DNA of 64,000 nucleotides from SZUA-442 sp963792405. GTDB lineage: Bacteria; Actinomycetota; Acidimicrobiia; Spongiisociales; UBA5794. Shown here one piece after another: positions 9,634 to 19,447 of this stretch; within the stretch, counting starts at the first letter, position 1; each line of letters begins with the position of its first letter. Location of the stretch: the NCBI GenBank assembly GCA_963792405.1, contig CAWBVU010000002.1, positions 1 through 64,000 of the forward strand, in the 5' to 3' direction. The position numbers and the translations under genes were made by a program. Under the pieces are notes generated by a model that was not told the origin of the DNA, did not search any database, and was given only the letters and a program-made list of their open reading frames with translations.

Positions 9634-11912
9634 TGCTGGATGTACACGACGACCGAGATGTTCGTGCCCTGGGGTACCGAGGTGCCCGCCGTGGGCTGCT
9701 GTGATGCGATCTTGCCGACGAGTGCCGCATCGGTGGTGGGGAGCGTCCCTGTCTGGGTGACGGTTCCGAGGCCCACGCTCGTCGCCCGGGTCTGGGCCTG
9801 GGCGACCGTCTGGCCGACGAAGCTGGGGACATCCGGCTGGTAGAGGTACACGGTGACGTCGATGAATCCACCCTCGTCGACCGTCGTGCCGGCGGACGGG
9901 CTCTGCGTGGCAATGGTGTCGTCGAGGGCCTGGTTGTTCGTGACCTGCGTGTCGATGATGTCGACGTTGAGGCCCACAGCGGTCGCGGCCGCCTCCGCAT
10001 CGGTGACCGACCTGCCGACGAGGTTCGGCACCACGACCTGGGCGGCCACTCCGAGCCTGACCGTGACCTCGGATCCCACGTCGACGGTCTGGCCGGCTGA
10101 GGGGGACTGCTCGGCGACGTTGCCGATGAGCCCGGAGTCGATGGGCACGGGCACCGTCTGGTTGCTCACGACGAGCAGGAGACCCAGCGCGTTCAGCCGC
10201 TGCTCTGCCTGTGACCGCGTCAGGCCGGTGAGGTCGGGCACGTCGACGGGCTCGGGGCCGGTCGAGACGATCACGATGATGGTGGCGTCGCGGGGGATCA
10301 CCTGGCCGGCGGCGGGGTTCGTCTCGATCACGAAGCCCGCGATGACATCGGGCGACGGAGCCTCCTCGGTCTGGATGCTCTCGAATCCCGCCCTGGTGAG
10401 GTCGAGCACGGCGTTCTGGACGGACTTCCCCTCGACGTCCGGGACCTCGATCGACGATGGTCCCGCCGACACGATCAGGTTCACGGGTGTCTGGGGAGGG
10501 GCTGTGGCGCCACCCTCGGGGTTCTGGGCGATCACGATGTTCTCGTCGATGTCCTCCGTGGGCTGGTACTCGATGGCCCCGACGGTGAAGCCCTGTGACT
10601 CGATGCGGGCTCTGGCGACGTCCACGTTCTCACCGATCAGGTTCGGGATCCCGAACTCCTCCTCGCCCGCGGAGACCACGACCGTCACGAAGCTCCCGGC
10701 CTCGACCGAGGACCCTGCAGGGGGATCGGTACGGATCACGAGGCCCGGTTCGACGTCTGCGCTCGCCTCCTCCTCCGCACGGACCTTGAGGTCGAGTTCC
10801 TGGAGGGCCACGAAGGCCTCTTGGGACGGGACGCCTTCGAGGTCGGGGATCTCGACGTTGGTGGCGACGGCTTCGCCGCCCGAGAGGAGCCTCCACAGGA
10901 GGAAGAACCCGATGATGAGCACCGTGATGAGTGCGCCGACGGCGACCCAGTAGCCGGTCTGTGACTGTTGCTCCACGGGGGCGTCGAAGACCTGCGTCGG
11001 GGCGGGCCCCGGTGCGTACGCAACCGGCGGCGGCGAGGAGATCATGGCCGTGGGCGCCGCCGCGACGACGGCGGCGGCCGCGATCGGTTCGGTCCCCGAC
11101 AGATACCGCATGAGGTCGGCCCTGAACTCGTCTGCCGACTGGTATCGCTGGTCAGGGTTCTTGCGAATGGCGTGCTCGTCGATGGCCGCGAGCTCCCGCG
11201 GGATCTCGGGATTGACCTGATCCGGCGACACCGCCGTCTCCGAGACATGTTGGTAGGCGACCGCGACGGGGCTCTCGCCTGTGAACGGTGGCTTGCCGGC
11301 GAGCATCTCGTACAGCACGATCCCGAGGGCGTAGACGTCGGAGCGATCGTCGGCGGGGAATCCCTGGGCCTGTTCTGGCGAGAAGTAGGTCGCGGTTCCG
11401 ATGACGGCTCCGGTTCGCGTGAGCTCCTCGGAGTCGTCCAGTGCCCGTGCGATGCCGAAGTCGGTCACCTTCACGGTGCCGTCATCGGTGATCATGATGT
11501 TCCCCGGCTTGATGTCGCGGTGGTAGACCCCGTGTTGGTGGGCGACGCTGAGTGCGGCGGCCGCATCGGCGCTGATCTCCGCGGCTCGGCGCGGCATCAC
11601 CGAGCGCTCGGTGCGCAGGATCTCCCTGAGCGTCCGACCACGGATCAGCTCCATCACCATGTAGTAGGTGCCCTCGTCCTGGCCCCAGTCGTAGATCGCG
11701 ACGATGTTGGGGTGCGAGAGGTTCGCCGCGGCCTGGGCCTCCCTCCTGAACCGGGTCACGAAGGCCTCGTCCGAGGCGAAGTTGGCATGGAGGGCTTTGA
11801 TCGCGACGGGGCGGTTCAGCAGCGTGTCCTCTGCCTCGAAGACGTCTGCCATGCCGCCACGGGCGAGGTGCCTGATGATGCGGTATCTACCGGAGAGGAC
11901 GCGCTGTTCCAC
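9630..11912 (-). CDS. pknB: Serine/threonine protein kinase with six PASTA repeats
   Basis: A 760-residue receptor kinase. The cytoplasmic kinase domain (about 8-270) has a LARGGMADVFEAED glycine-rich loop, VAIKAL lysine, HRDIKPGNIMI catalytic loop and VTDFGIARA. After a linker and one membrane helix (about 322-345), six PASTA modules follow, opening with IPDLEG, IPNLIG, VPDVEG, VPDLTG, VPNLVG and VPSFVG. PASTA domains bind muropeptides or lipid II and tie growth to wall status. M. tuberculosis PknB has four. No second kinase (PknA) lies in this cluster. The start is GTG at 11912. Confidence 0.95.
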   Translation of the reverse strand: MEQRVLSGRYRIIRHLARGGMADVFEAEDTLLNRPVAIKALHANFASDEAFVTRFRREAQAAANLSHPNIVAIYDWGQDEGTYYMVMELIRGRTLREILRTERSVMPRRAAEISADAAAALSVAHQHGVYHRDIKPGNIMITDDGTVKVTDFGIARALDDSEELTRTGAVIGTATYFSPEQAQGFPADDRSDVYALGIVLYEMLAGKPPFTGESPVAVAYQHVSETAVSPDQVNPEIPRELAAIDEHAIRKNPDQRYQSADEFRADLMRYLSGTEPIAAAAVVAAAPTAMISSPPPVAYAPGPAPTQVFDAPVEQQSQTGYWVAVGALITVLIIGFFLLWRLLSGGEAVATNVEIPDLEGVPSQEAFVALQELDLKVRAEEEASADVEPGLVIRTDPPAGSSVEAGSFVTVVVSAGEEEFGIPNLIGENVDVARARIESQGFTVGAIEYQPTEDIDENIVIAQNPEGGATAPPQTPVNLIVSAGPSSIEVPDVEGKSVQNAVLDLTRAGFESIQTEEAPSPDVIAGFVIETNPAAGQVIPRDATIIVIVSTGPEPVDVPDLTGLTRSQAEQRLNALGLLLVVSNQTVPVPIDSGLIGNVAEQSPSAGQTVDVGSEVTVRLGVAAQVVVPNLVGRSVTDAEAAATAVGLNVDIIDTQVTNNQALDDTIATQSPSAGTTVDEGGFIDVTVYLYQPDVPSFVGQTVAQAQTRATSVGLGTVTQTGTLPTTDAALVGKIASQQPTAGTSVPQGTNISVVVYIQQ

Positions 11913-11985
11913 GGAGACGGAGGGTACTTACCGCAAGCGGTAACACCCGTGCTTCACGGGCGCCGGGCGCGGCGGGGGGTTCCGA

Positions 11986-13458
11986 TCATCCCCTCTCGTT
12001 GTCGAAGAACTGGGCGAGGATCTGCTGGGCGATGGGAGCGGCGACGGAGCCCCCGGTCGCCGACTCCCCGAACTCGCCGCCGGATTCGACGATGACGGCG
12101 ATCGCGATCGACCGCTCGGTCGGCTCGGGATCCACGGGACCGAATCCGATGAACCATGCGTGGGGCGCAGCTCCGGTGATCTCCGCCGTCCCCGTCTTCC
12201 CCGCGATGCGCACGCCCGGCACAGCGGCCCTCCTGCCGGTCCCGGAGGCCACCACCTGCTCCATCAGATCCGTGAGGACCGCTGAGGACGCGGGGCTGAG
12301 GGCGCGACGCCACACGCTCGGCGAGGTCGACGATTCGATCGACCCGTCCGACGTGAACACCTCTGACACGAGGTACGGCGCCATCATCGTCCCGTCGTTC
12401 GCGACGGCCGCCGCGGCCAGCGCCATCTCGAGGGGGGTGGCCTGGACGTCGCGTTGCCCGATCGCATTCTGCGCCGTGGCGGCTGGATCGGCGGCGAGGC
12501 CTGCAGCATCGGGGAACGAGGACGCCAGCACGTCGAGGTCGAACGGAATGGCCTCACCGAATCCGAACCGCCCTGCGCCCGCTGCGAGCCCGAAGCCTCC
12601 GATGTCCATGCCGAGCTGGGCGAACACGGTGTTGCACGACCGCACGAAGGCCTGCGTGAGGGTGACGGATCGGCCGTCGTTGCAGACCTCCCCGTCGAAG
12701 TTGCTGATCGTGGCGGTCGAGCCCGGAAGGGCGAGCTCGACCGGATCCTCGAACGACGTCGACGGGCTCACCAGGCCGTCATCGAGACCGGTCGCCGCGG
12801 TGACGACCTTGAACACCGAGCCGGGTGGATAGGTCTCGTCGATGGCGCGATTCCGAAGCGGCTCGTCCGGATCGCCTGCAAGTGCATCACCGACGGGCGC
12901 GGCATCCACCCCGACCAGGGCATTCGGATCGAAGGTCGGTATCGAGACCATCGCGAGGACGGCGCCGGTCACGGGATCCAACGCGACCACGGCGCCGCGC
13001 TGGTCCCCGAGGGCCTCGGCCGCGACGGACTGGAGGGTGTGGTCGAGCGTCAAGCGGAGGCCGCGCGGTCGCGGGTCGCCACCCAGGAGCGCATTGAGCA
13101 CACCCGAGATCGTCGAGTCCCGGTCCGACACGAGGTCCGTCGCACGGACGCGTTCGATCCCCGTGGAGCCGAACAGCACCGACGTGTACCCGACGGTGTG
13201 GGCGTAGAGGCCGCTCTCCGGATAGGCGCGTGAGAACTGGCCGGGCTCCGTGGACGGCTCGGAGATGGCGACGGTCACGTCGTCTGATGTGACGATCGGG
13301 CCTCGCTCACGCCCCGTCCGCCATGCGACCACTCTCGGGTTGCGGGGGTCGTCCCTGTACTCGGATGCTCCCACCGCCTGGATCCACGTGACGACGCCGA
13401 CGAGCACGACGAAGGCCGTGAGGAGGGCATAGGCCGACCTGCGCACTGATCGGTTCAT
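11986..13458 (-). CDS. pbpA: Class B penicillin-binding protein (PbpA type)
   Basis: A 490-residue transpeptidase that cross-links peptidoglycan. It has an N-terminal membrane helix (MNRSVRRSAYALLTAFVVLV) and a dimerisation region. The penicillin-binding motifs are YPPGSVFK (SxxK), RSCNTVF (SxN) and AGKTGTAE (KTG). ATG at 13458 overlaps the rodA stop, giving the usual RodA-PbpA coupling of a glycosyltransferase with its transpeptidase. A longer frame extending to 14901 is only open DNA read through rodA in another frame. Confidence 0.95.
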   Translation of the reverse strand: MNRSVRRSAYALLTAFVVLVGVVTWIQAVGASEYRDDPRNPRVVAWRTGRERGPIVTSDDVTVAISEPSTEPGQFSRAYPESGLYAHTVGYTSVLFGSTGIERVRATDLVSDRDSTISGVLNALLGGDPRPRGLRLTLDHTLQSVAAEALGDQRGAVVALDPVTGAVLAMVSIPTFDPNALVGVDAAPVGDALAGDPDEPLRNRAIDETYPPGSVFKVVTAATGLDDGLVSPSTSFEDPVELALPGSTATISNFDGEVCNDGRSVTLTQAFVRSCNTVFAQLGMDIGGFGLAAGAGRFGFGEAIPFDLDVLASSFPDAAGLAADPAATAQNAIGQRDVQATPLEMALAAAAVANDGTMMAPYLVSEVFTSDGSIESSTSPSVWRRALSPASSAVLTDLMEQVVASGTGRRAAVPGVRIAGKTGTAEITGAAPHAWFIGFGPVDPEPTERSIAIAVIVESGGEFGESATGGSVAAPIAQQILAQFFDNERG

Positions 13459-14750
13459 GTGCGCTCCTCGTGCGAGACCCTCAGGAGCAGCGTCACGATC
13501 AGCAGGTTCGCGATGAGCGACGAGCCCCCATACGACATGAACGGCAGGGTCAGTCCGGTGATGGGGAGGATCCTGAGCACGCCGGCGAGGATGATGAAGG
13601 CCTGGAGGGCGAGGACGGCGCTGAGCCCCCCAGCGAGATACTTGCGGAAGCGGTCCTTCGAGCGGAGGGCGATGCCGAAACCCGCCGCGATGAGGAGCGC
13701 GAATCCCGTCAGTACGGCGAGGGACCCCGCAAGCCCCATCTCCTCTGCGACTGCGGCGAAGATGAAGTCGGTCGCTGCCGCGGGGATCAGGTCGGGTCTT
13801 CCGAGGCCGATCCCCGATCCCGTGAGGCTCCCAGACGCCATGGCATAGAGGCCCTGGATCGTCTGGTACCCCGCTCCCTGGGCATAGGCGAAGGGGTCGA
13901 GCCAGGCGTCGATCCTGCGCTGGGCGTGGTCGAACGCGTGGTAGGCGACGAAGCCGGCGACCAGGACCAGCACCCCACCGGCGGCCACGTAGAAGGTGCG
14001 ACCCGTCGCCATGTAGAGCATCACGACGAACACGGCGAACAGGAGGAGTGACGCCCCGAGGTCCCTCTGGTAGATGAGGATCAGGAACGCGCTGAGGGCG
14101 GCGATGAAGATGGGGCCGAGGTTGCGGGGCTCGGGGATCTTGATCGGCCCGATCCTCCTGTCGACGATCGCCATTGCCTCGGCCCGTTCCGCGAGGTAGG
14201 ACGCGAGGAATACGGTGATCAGCACCTTCGCGATCTCCCCCGGCTGGAACGACAGGACCCGATCGATCAGGGGAACGTCGATCCTCACCCACAGCCTCGA
14301 ACCGTTGACCGTCGCCCCGTGGATCGGCAGCCCATCGGGGAGGAGGGGGAGCAGGAGCAGGGCGACGGCCGCGGCGAGCACCACGTAGCGATAGCGCTGC
14401 AGGATCGCGACGCCGCTGCTGCGCAGCAGCCACAGCACGCCCACGGAGACCGCCGAGGCGATCACGAGTGACCACCTCTGGAGGGCGGCGAGCTCTCCGT
14501 CGATGCGGTAGATCTCGATGAACCCGACGGCCGTGAGGAACGCCGCGGTGGGTACGAGCAGGCTGGAGGCGCCCTGTGCCCACCGCCTCACCGCCATGTG
14601 GACCCCTCCGAAGGCGGCGACGAAGACGATGAAGGTGATCGCCACCTGGGCGTCGAGCCAGTTGCCCCTCGTGAACTCGACGATGGCGACGCCGATCGCG
14701 CCGACCAACGCGGCGGCGACGATCAGGCCGGCCTCGGCCGTCCTCGTCAT
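13455..14750 (-). CDS. rodA: RodA/FtsW-family peptidoglycan glycosyltransferase
   Basis: A 431-residue SEDS protein with about ten membrane helices. It starts at ATG 14750 (MTRTAEAGLIVAAALVG). The family signature PGEIAKVLITVFLASYL lies after helix 4, and the C-terminal LPFMSYGGSSLIANLLIV motif is intact. It polymerises lipid II into glycan strands with the adjacent class B PBP. It overlaps pstP upstream and pbpA downstream by 4 nt each. Confidence 0.94.
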   Translation of the reverse strand: MTRTAEAGLIVAAALVGAIGVAIVEFTRGNWLDAQVAITFIVFVAAFGGVHMAVRRWAQGASSLLVPTAAFLTAVGFIEIYRIDGELAALQRWSLVIASAVSVGVLWLLRSSGVAILQRYRYVVLAAAVALLLLPLLPDGLPIHGATVNGSRLWVRIDVPLIDRVLSFQPGEIAKVLITVFLASYLAERAEAMAIVDRRIGPIKIPEPRNLGPIFIAALSAFLILIYQRDLGASLLLFAVFVVMLYMATGRTFYVAAGGVLVLVAGFVAYHAFDHAQRRIDAWLDPFAYAQGAGYQTIQGLYAMASGSLTGSGIGLGRPDLIPAAATDFIFAAVAEEMGLAGSLAVLTGFALLIAAGFGIALRSKDRFRKYLAGGLSAVLALQAFIILAGVLRILPITGLTLPFMSYGGSSLIANLLIVTLLLRVSHEERT

Positions 14751-15466
14751 GCGCTGACGTCGATGACCACGACGGACGTGTTGTCGAGCCCGCCTGCGGT
14801 GTTCGCCTGCTCGATGAGCGCCCACGCGGTCGGTTCGACGCCTTTGCGGGGAGCGAGGAGCTGCCGAATCGTGAAGTCTGAGACCATGGTGTTGAGGCCA
14901 TCCGAGCAGAGCAGCAGGCGGTCCTCCGCCTGCAGCGGAAGGGTGAAGGTGTCCACGCCGATCGGTCCCAGGCCGAGCACCCTGGTGATGAGATGGCGGT
15001 GGGGATGGGTCTCGGCCTCCTCGGGCGAGATGCGTCCGAGTTCCAGGAGCTCGTGGACCAGCGTGTGGTCCGTGGTCAGGAGGGTGAGCTCATCGTCCCT
15101 GAACAGGTAGGCGCGTGAATCGCCGACGTGGGCGAAGTCGGCGACTCCGTCGGGTCGCAGCAGCACGAGCGTCATCGTCGTCCCCATGCCTGCGAGGGCG
15201 GGATCGCGTTCCGTGGCGTCGATGACCGCCTTGTTCGCCGCGAGGACCCGATCCTCCGGGGTGATGTGCTCGTCGGGCGGCGGTTCGGATGCGGCCTCGA
15301 CCGCGAGGCGGGATGCGACCTCCCCCGCGACGGCTCCGCCCATGCCATCGGCCACCATCAGCAGGGTGGGGCCCTCCGATGCGCCCGACTCGGTCGGGTA
15401 CACGGAATCCTCGTTCCCTGTGCGCACCCTGCCGACATGGGTGCCGGTGCTCCAGACGTAGTTCAT
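14747..15466 (-). CDS. pstP: PP2C-family Ser/Thr protein phosphatase
   Basis: A 239-residue PPM/PP2C domain covering the whole protein. Metal-binding aspartates are visible in NEDSVY, VADGMGGAVAGEVAS, HVGDSRAYLF, CSDGLNTMV and DNTSVVVIDV. It would reverse phosphorylation by the PASTA kinase encoded in the same operon. It is shorter than M. tuberculosis PstP, because no membrane helix or extracytoplasmic domain follows the catalytic domain, so the enzyme is probably cytosolic. Confidence 0.93.
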   Translation of the reverse strand: MNYVWSTGTHVGRVRTGNEDSVYPTESGASEGPTLLMVADGMGGAVAGEVASRLAVEAASEPPPDEHITPEDRVLAANKAVIDATERDPALAGMGTTMTLVLLRPDGVADFAHVGDSRAYLFRDDELTLLTTDHTLVHELLELGRISPEEAETHPHRHLITRVLGLGPIGVDTFTLPLQAEDRLLLCSDGLNTMVSDFTIRQLLAPRKGVEPTAWALIEQANTAGGLDNTSVVVIDVSA

Positions 15467-15876
15467 CGCACCTCGAGGGTCGTCTTGCCGATCTGCACGG
15501 TATCGCCTCTCGAGACGGTTGTGGGACTCGTGACCCTGCGGCCGTTCACGTAGGTGCCGTTCGTGCTGCCGAGATCATGGATCACCACCTTGTCCTCGGC
15601 GGTACCGACGCGGGCATGGAACTCCGATGCATAGGGGTCATCGATGGTGATGTCGGCGTCAGGCGACCGGCCCACGACGTGGCCCTGGGCCCGGAGCCTG
15701 ACACGGAGCATCTCGCTGGCTCCGGTGAGGATCACGAGCTCTGCGCTCCCGGCGTCCGCCTTCGCCCCCGGGTTCGTGCCCAGGTGGGATCGGATGGCCC
15801 GCGCGACCTGCCACAGGAAGAGGAAGAGCAGTACCAGGAACAGGAGCTTGATGATGTTGAGGAAGAGGACGGGCAC
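15463..15876 (-). CDS. fhaB: FHA-domain protein with N-terminal membrane helix (FhaB/FipA type)
   Basis: A 137-residue protein with one N-terminal helix (VLFLNIIKLLFLVLLFLFLW) and a C-terminal forkhead-associated domain. FHA residues are visible in VVGRSPDADITI, SEFHARV and LGSTNGTYVNGRRV. FHA domains bind phosphothreonine, so it is a likely reader of PknB substrates at the membrane. GTG start at 15876, 1 nt after the fhaA stop. It overlaps pstP by 4 nt. Confidence 0.92.
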   Translation of the reverse strand: MPVLFLNIIKLLFLVLLFLFLWQVARAIRSHLGTNPGAKADAGSAELVILTGASEMLRVRLRAQGHVVGRSPDADITIDDPYASEFHARVGTAEDKVVIHDLGSTNGTYVNGRRVTSPTTVSRGDTVQIGKTTLEVR

Positions 15877-15877
15877 G

Positions 15878-16543
15878 TCAGGACACCGGTCGGTAGGTGA
15901 AGGCCAGGTCCCCGAAGCTCACGGTGCATCCCGGCACGAGCGCGACCGGTTTGCGTGCGATCCGATCCCGATTGACCCACGTGCCGTTCGCGGAGTCGAG
16001 GTCGGACACCTCCACCCTCGTGTCGGCGCGGGCGATCACCGCATGGTGCCTCGAGATCTCGCTGTTGGAGAAGCGGATGTCGCAGTCGAGCGCACGTCCG
16101 AGCAGTGTGCGATTCATGCTCAGCGGAACTGCCACCGAGCCGTCTGCCGCGATGAGCTGCGCCCAGCTGGGGAGGGGGCCGCGCACCGAGTCCCCCGCGC
16201 ACTGCAGGATGCCCCTCGGGACCTCGGTGCTCGTCTCGAGATGGGCCTCCACGGGACCGATCAGGCGCCAGCCATTCGCCCCGGCCGCCTCCCTCACCAC
16301 CACGGCGAGTTCGGCCTCGAGGCCCGACACATCGATGGAGGGGTCGAGGTCCGCGGGGTGGAGGACCACGGTCAGGTCATTCGGTATCTGTCGCCCGGCG
16401 GGGGTCTCGAAGGCGAGGAAGTCGACCTGGCGCACCAGCCGGGTTGCGATCGTGACCGGATGCATTCTGCCGCGGAACACCGACGCGCTCACGCCATCGA
16501 CGAGGTTCTCCAGCCTCCGTTCGATCCCACGGGCCAGCTTCAT
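15878..16543 (-). CDS. fhaA: FhaA-like protein (DUF3662 plus FHA domain)
   Basis: A 221-residue cytosolic protein. The N-terminal half (MKLARGIERRLENLVDGVSA...) is the DUF3662 domain found only with FHA proteins in actinobacteria. The C-terminal half is an FHA domain with LLGRALDCDIRF, SNSEISRHHAVI and DLDSANGTWVNR. In mycobacteria FhaA binds phosphorylated PknB targets such as MviN and regulates wall synthesis. ATG at 16543 was chosen over an upstream codon because it begins the conserved domain. It is the first gene of the seven-gene minus-strand operon. Confidence 0.92.
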   Translation of the reverse strand: MKLARGIERRLENLVDGVSASVFRGRMHPVTIATRLVRQVDFLAFETPAGRQIPNDLTVVLHPADLDPSIDVSGLEAELAVVVREAAGANGWRLIGPVEAHLETSTEVPRGILQCAGDSVRGPLPSWAQLIAADGSVAVPLSMNRTLLGRALDCDIRFSNSEISRHHAVIARADTRVEVSDLDSANGTWVNRDRIARKPVALVPGCTVSFGDLAFTYRPVS

Positions 16544-16636
16544 GGGCGTGAGTGTACGGATCGCGCAGCCTAGGACCCGTGAGGCCCCGGGGACCTGTGC
16601 GTAGGCGTGCGCAGTGGTACCCTCCCCCCTCTGCAC

Positions 16637-16722
<86 letters not shown>

Positions 16723-16723
<1 letters not shown>

Positions 16724-17730
16724 TGGCGTACCGGGCCTATCAGCCGGATCGCGGCCGTCGGCGACGACGCCTCCTTCTCATCGCCGTGACCATCGTCCTC
16801 GTGGTCGCGGCGATCGTATTGCTCGTATCGCGACAGACCGAGGAGCGTGGGACGACGGAGTTCTTCGCCGCTGCGGACGAGGCATCGAACCTGCATGCCG
16901 AGGCCTCGGCGCTTCTCACCGACACCCTCGAGGAGGTCGGCCCGCTGCTCTCGCGACAGGAGGTCACGCGTCGACTGTCCGAGGTCGTCGCGACGGCGAG
17001 GGAGGGGGATGCCCTGCTCGACGTCGAGGTCCCGACCGTGATCGGTGCGGCCTACGGATCCCTCGCGTCCGCGTCGGCGGCGTGGGTGTCCGGGACCGAG
17101 GAGGTGGAGCGCGTGCTCATGGGCATCATGGACGGTGTGATCGTCAACGCGGCGGAGGTCGAGCTGCAGCGTGCGATCGACATCCTCCGGGTGGGCGACG
17201 TCGGCTACGAACTCTTCCTCGACCAGGTCGCCTCGCTGCCCGAGGACGTCGTCGCACCGTCGTTCGAGGTCGTCGCCTACGCCGCGCCGGATCCGGACGA
17301 CCCCGGGACGTTCGACGCCCTCGGGCTCACCCTGCGGATCCAGGGTGCCTACAACCTCTCACCGCGCCACGATGTGACGGTCATCGGTTCCATCGACCCG
17401 CCCCCCGTCGGTGACCGTGGCGGTATCCCCCTCGTGCCCTTCTCCGACGTCCTGACCGTGAACGCCGTCGTGTCGAACCTCGGCAACGAGGAGGAATCGG
17501 CCGTGTCGGTCGTGCTCGACCTGCTCGACGTCGACACCGGTGCGGCATCGAGCTTCCCGCAGCAGGTCGAGACGCTGGCGGCCGGGGCGTCGACGACGGT
17601 CGCGTTCTCGGACCTCGGCGTCGTCCCCGGCGGCTTGTACCAGGCAACGCTTTCGGTGACAATCCCAGACGATGTGGCCCCGGACAACGACACGTGGACG
17701 ATGACGTTCATCTGGAACGGTGAGTCATGA
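16723..17730 (+). CDS. Membrane-anchored protein with C-terminal CARDB-like domain
   Basis: A 335-residue protein with a very basic leader (RGRRRRR), one membrane helix near residues 18-38 and a large extracellular part. Residues about 40-170 look helical. The last 110 residues contain VLTVNAVVSNLGNEEES and a DNDTWTMTF ending, which resembles a CARDB or similar beta-sandwich surface domain. The only upstream ATG is the one formed with the CCA end of tRNA-Leu, so either the start overlaps the tRNA or a later codon is used. It overlaps the next gene by 4 nt. Function is unknown. Confidence 0.75.
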
Positions 17731-18173
17731 CCTGGTCGATCGTCGTGGTCGCCGTCCTGGTCGTGGTTCTCGTGATCTGGCAGACGATCCAACTCCAGGC
17801 CATCCGACGGAAGGTCGATGCGGTTCCCACCGACGGGAACACCGTCGCCATGCTTCGAGCGCTCGACGACCGCACCGCGAGGAACTCCGCCGAGGTCCAG
17901 CGGCTGTCCGCGGCGGTCGCAGACATCGGTGCCCGGCTCCCCGTCGCGCTCAGCCGCTTCGCCGTGATCGAGTACGACGCCTTCGGCAACATCACGGGGA
18001 AGCAGTCCCGCAGCATCGCCCTGCTCAACGAGCGTGGCGACGGTCTCGTCATCACCCTGCTGACGGCTCGTGACGAGACGATCTTCTACACCAAGGAGGT
18101 CCGGGGCGGGAGGGGCGTCCAGGAATTGGCGCCCGAGGAGCAGGCATCGGTGGATCGCGCGATGGGTCGGTAA
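17727..18173 (+). CDS. DUF4446-like single-pass membrane protein
   Basis: A 148-residue protein with an N-terminal helix (WSIVVVAVLVVVLVIW), a coiled-coil-like stretch (about 25-72) and a C-terminal region reading RFAVIEYDAFGNITGKQSRSIALL then GDGLVITLLTARDE. This pattern, an R(Y/F)xAF block followed by SIALLNxxGDGxVIT, is DUF4446, a family common in Gram-positive bacteria. Its role is unknown. It is coupled to the upstream envelope protein and lies 11 nt before serS. Confidence 0.8.
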   Translation: MTWSIVVVAVLVVVLVIWQTIQLQAIRRKVDAVPTDGNTVAMLRALDDRTARNSAEVQRLSAAVADIGARLPVALSRFAVIEYDAFGNITGKQSRSIALLNERGDGLVITLLTARDETIFYTKEVRGGRGVQELAPEEQASVDRAMGR

Positions 18174-18184
18174 CCTCGGCATCC

Positions 18185-19447
18185 ATGATCGACATCGCAC
18201 TCTTGAGGGACCACAGGGGCGAGCTCGCGGCATCACTGTCGCGACGAGGCATCGACGTCGACCTCGATCACCTCGCCTCGCTCGATGCTGACCGGCGTGC
18301 AGCGCGGAACGCGGCGGAGGAGCTCCGCGCCCAGCAGAAGGAGATCGGGAAGGCCATCCCCACCCTGGACGGGGAGGCGAGGAGCGCCGCGATCGCACGC
18401 GCGGCTGAGCTCGCCGAGGCCTACAAGGAACGACTCGCCAACGCCGACGAACTCGACGAGGCGTTCAACGCGCTGTGGATCCAGCTCCCCAACATGACGG
18501 ACCCGACCGCCGCAGACGGTCTCACCGAGGACGAAGCCGTCGAGATCTCCCGATCCGGTGAGCCTCCGGTCTTCGACTTCCCCCTGAGGGACCACGTCGA
18601 TCTCGGTGCGGCGCTCGGTGTCCTCGACGTGGAGCGAGCGGCGAAGGTCTCGGGATCGAGGTTCGGCTTCATCATGGGCGATCTCGCGATGATGGAGTTC
18701 GCCCTCGTGCGCTATGCCATGGACAACCTCGTCAGGCACGGGTTCACACCCATGATCCCTCCTGTCCTCGTGAGGGAACAGGCCCTGTTCGGCACGGGGT
18801 TCTTCCCCGGCGCCGCCGAGCAGGTCTATGCGATCGAGGAGGATGACCTCTTCCTCGTCGGCACGTCCGAGGTGCCGATTGCAGCGTTCCTCGCTGACGA
18901 GATCCTCGACGAGGGACGACTCCCCATCCGGTTCGCCGGGTACTCGACGTGTTTCCGCCGCGAGGCAGGAACCTACGGGAAGGACACGAGGGGGATCTTC
19001 CGCGTCCACCAGTTCGACAAGGTCGAGATGTTCTCCTTCGTCGAGCCGGAGGAGTCCGGAGAAGAGCACGAATTCCTCCTCGCCAGGGAGGAGGAGCTGA
19101 TCGGGGGCCTCGACATCCCGTATCGCGTCGTGAACGTCCCGGCAGGTGACCTGGGGGACTCAGCGTCGAAGAAGTACGACATCGAGGCGTGGTTCCCGTC
19201 GCAGGACCGGTATCGCGAGATCACGTCGACGTCGAACACCACGGACTACCAGGCCCGGAGGCTCAAGATCCGCTATCGCACCGACGACGGCAATCGCTTC
19301 GTGCACACCCTCAACGGCACGGCGATCGCCGTGGGCCGCGTGTTGATCGCCCTCATGGAGAACAACCAGCGCCGGGACGGGACGATCTCGGTTCCGGCAG
19401 CGCTCGTCCCCTACACGGGATTCGACGTCATCGCCCCGCGTCCATGA
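18185..19447 (+). CDS. serS: Seryl-tRNA synthetase
   Basis: A 420-residue class II synthetase that charges tRNA-Ser. The N-terminal antiparallel coiled coil (about 25-105) that grips the long variable arm is present, with RAQQKEIGKAIP. Motif 2 is CFRREAGTYGKDTRGIFRVHQF. Motif 3 reads GTAIAVGRVLIALMENNQ. Length is normal. Genes for all four tRNA-Ser isoacceptors lie within 22 kb downstream. The stop overlaps the menG start (ATGA). Confidence 0.96.
   Translation: MIDIALLRDHRGELAASLSRRGIDVDLDHLASLDADRRAARNAAEELRAQQKEIGKAIPTLDGEARSAAIARAAELAEAYKERLANADELDEAFNALWIQLPNMTDPTAADGLTEDEAVEISRSGEPPVFDFPLRDHVDLGAALGVLDVERAAKVSGSRFGFIMGDLAMMEFALVRYAMDNLVRHGFTPMIPPVLVREQALFGTGFFPGAAEQVYAIEEDDLFLVGTSEVPIAAFLADEILDEGRLPIRFAGYSTCFRREAGTYGKDTRGIFRVHQFDKVEMFSFVEPEESGEEHEFLLAREEELIGGLDIPYRVVNVPAGDLGDSASKKYDIEAWFPSQDRYREITSTSNTTDYQARRLKIRYRTDDGNRFVHTLNGTAIAVGRVLIALMENNQRRDGTISVPAALVPYTGFDVIAPRP

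Noticed and set aside
11986..14901. A 971-codon open frame on the minus strand
   Set aside because: Only its last 490 codons are a gene (pbpA). The rest is rodA read in a wrong frame, giving low-complexity Arg/Pro-rich sequence.
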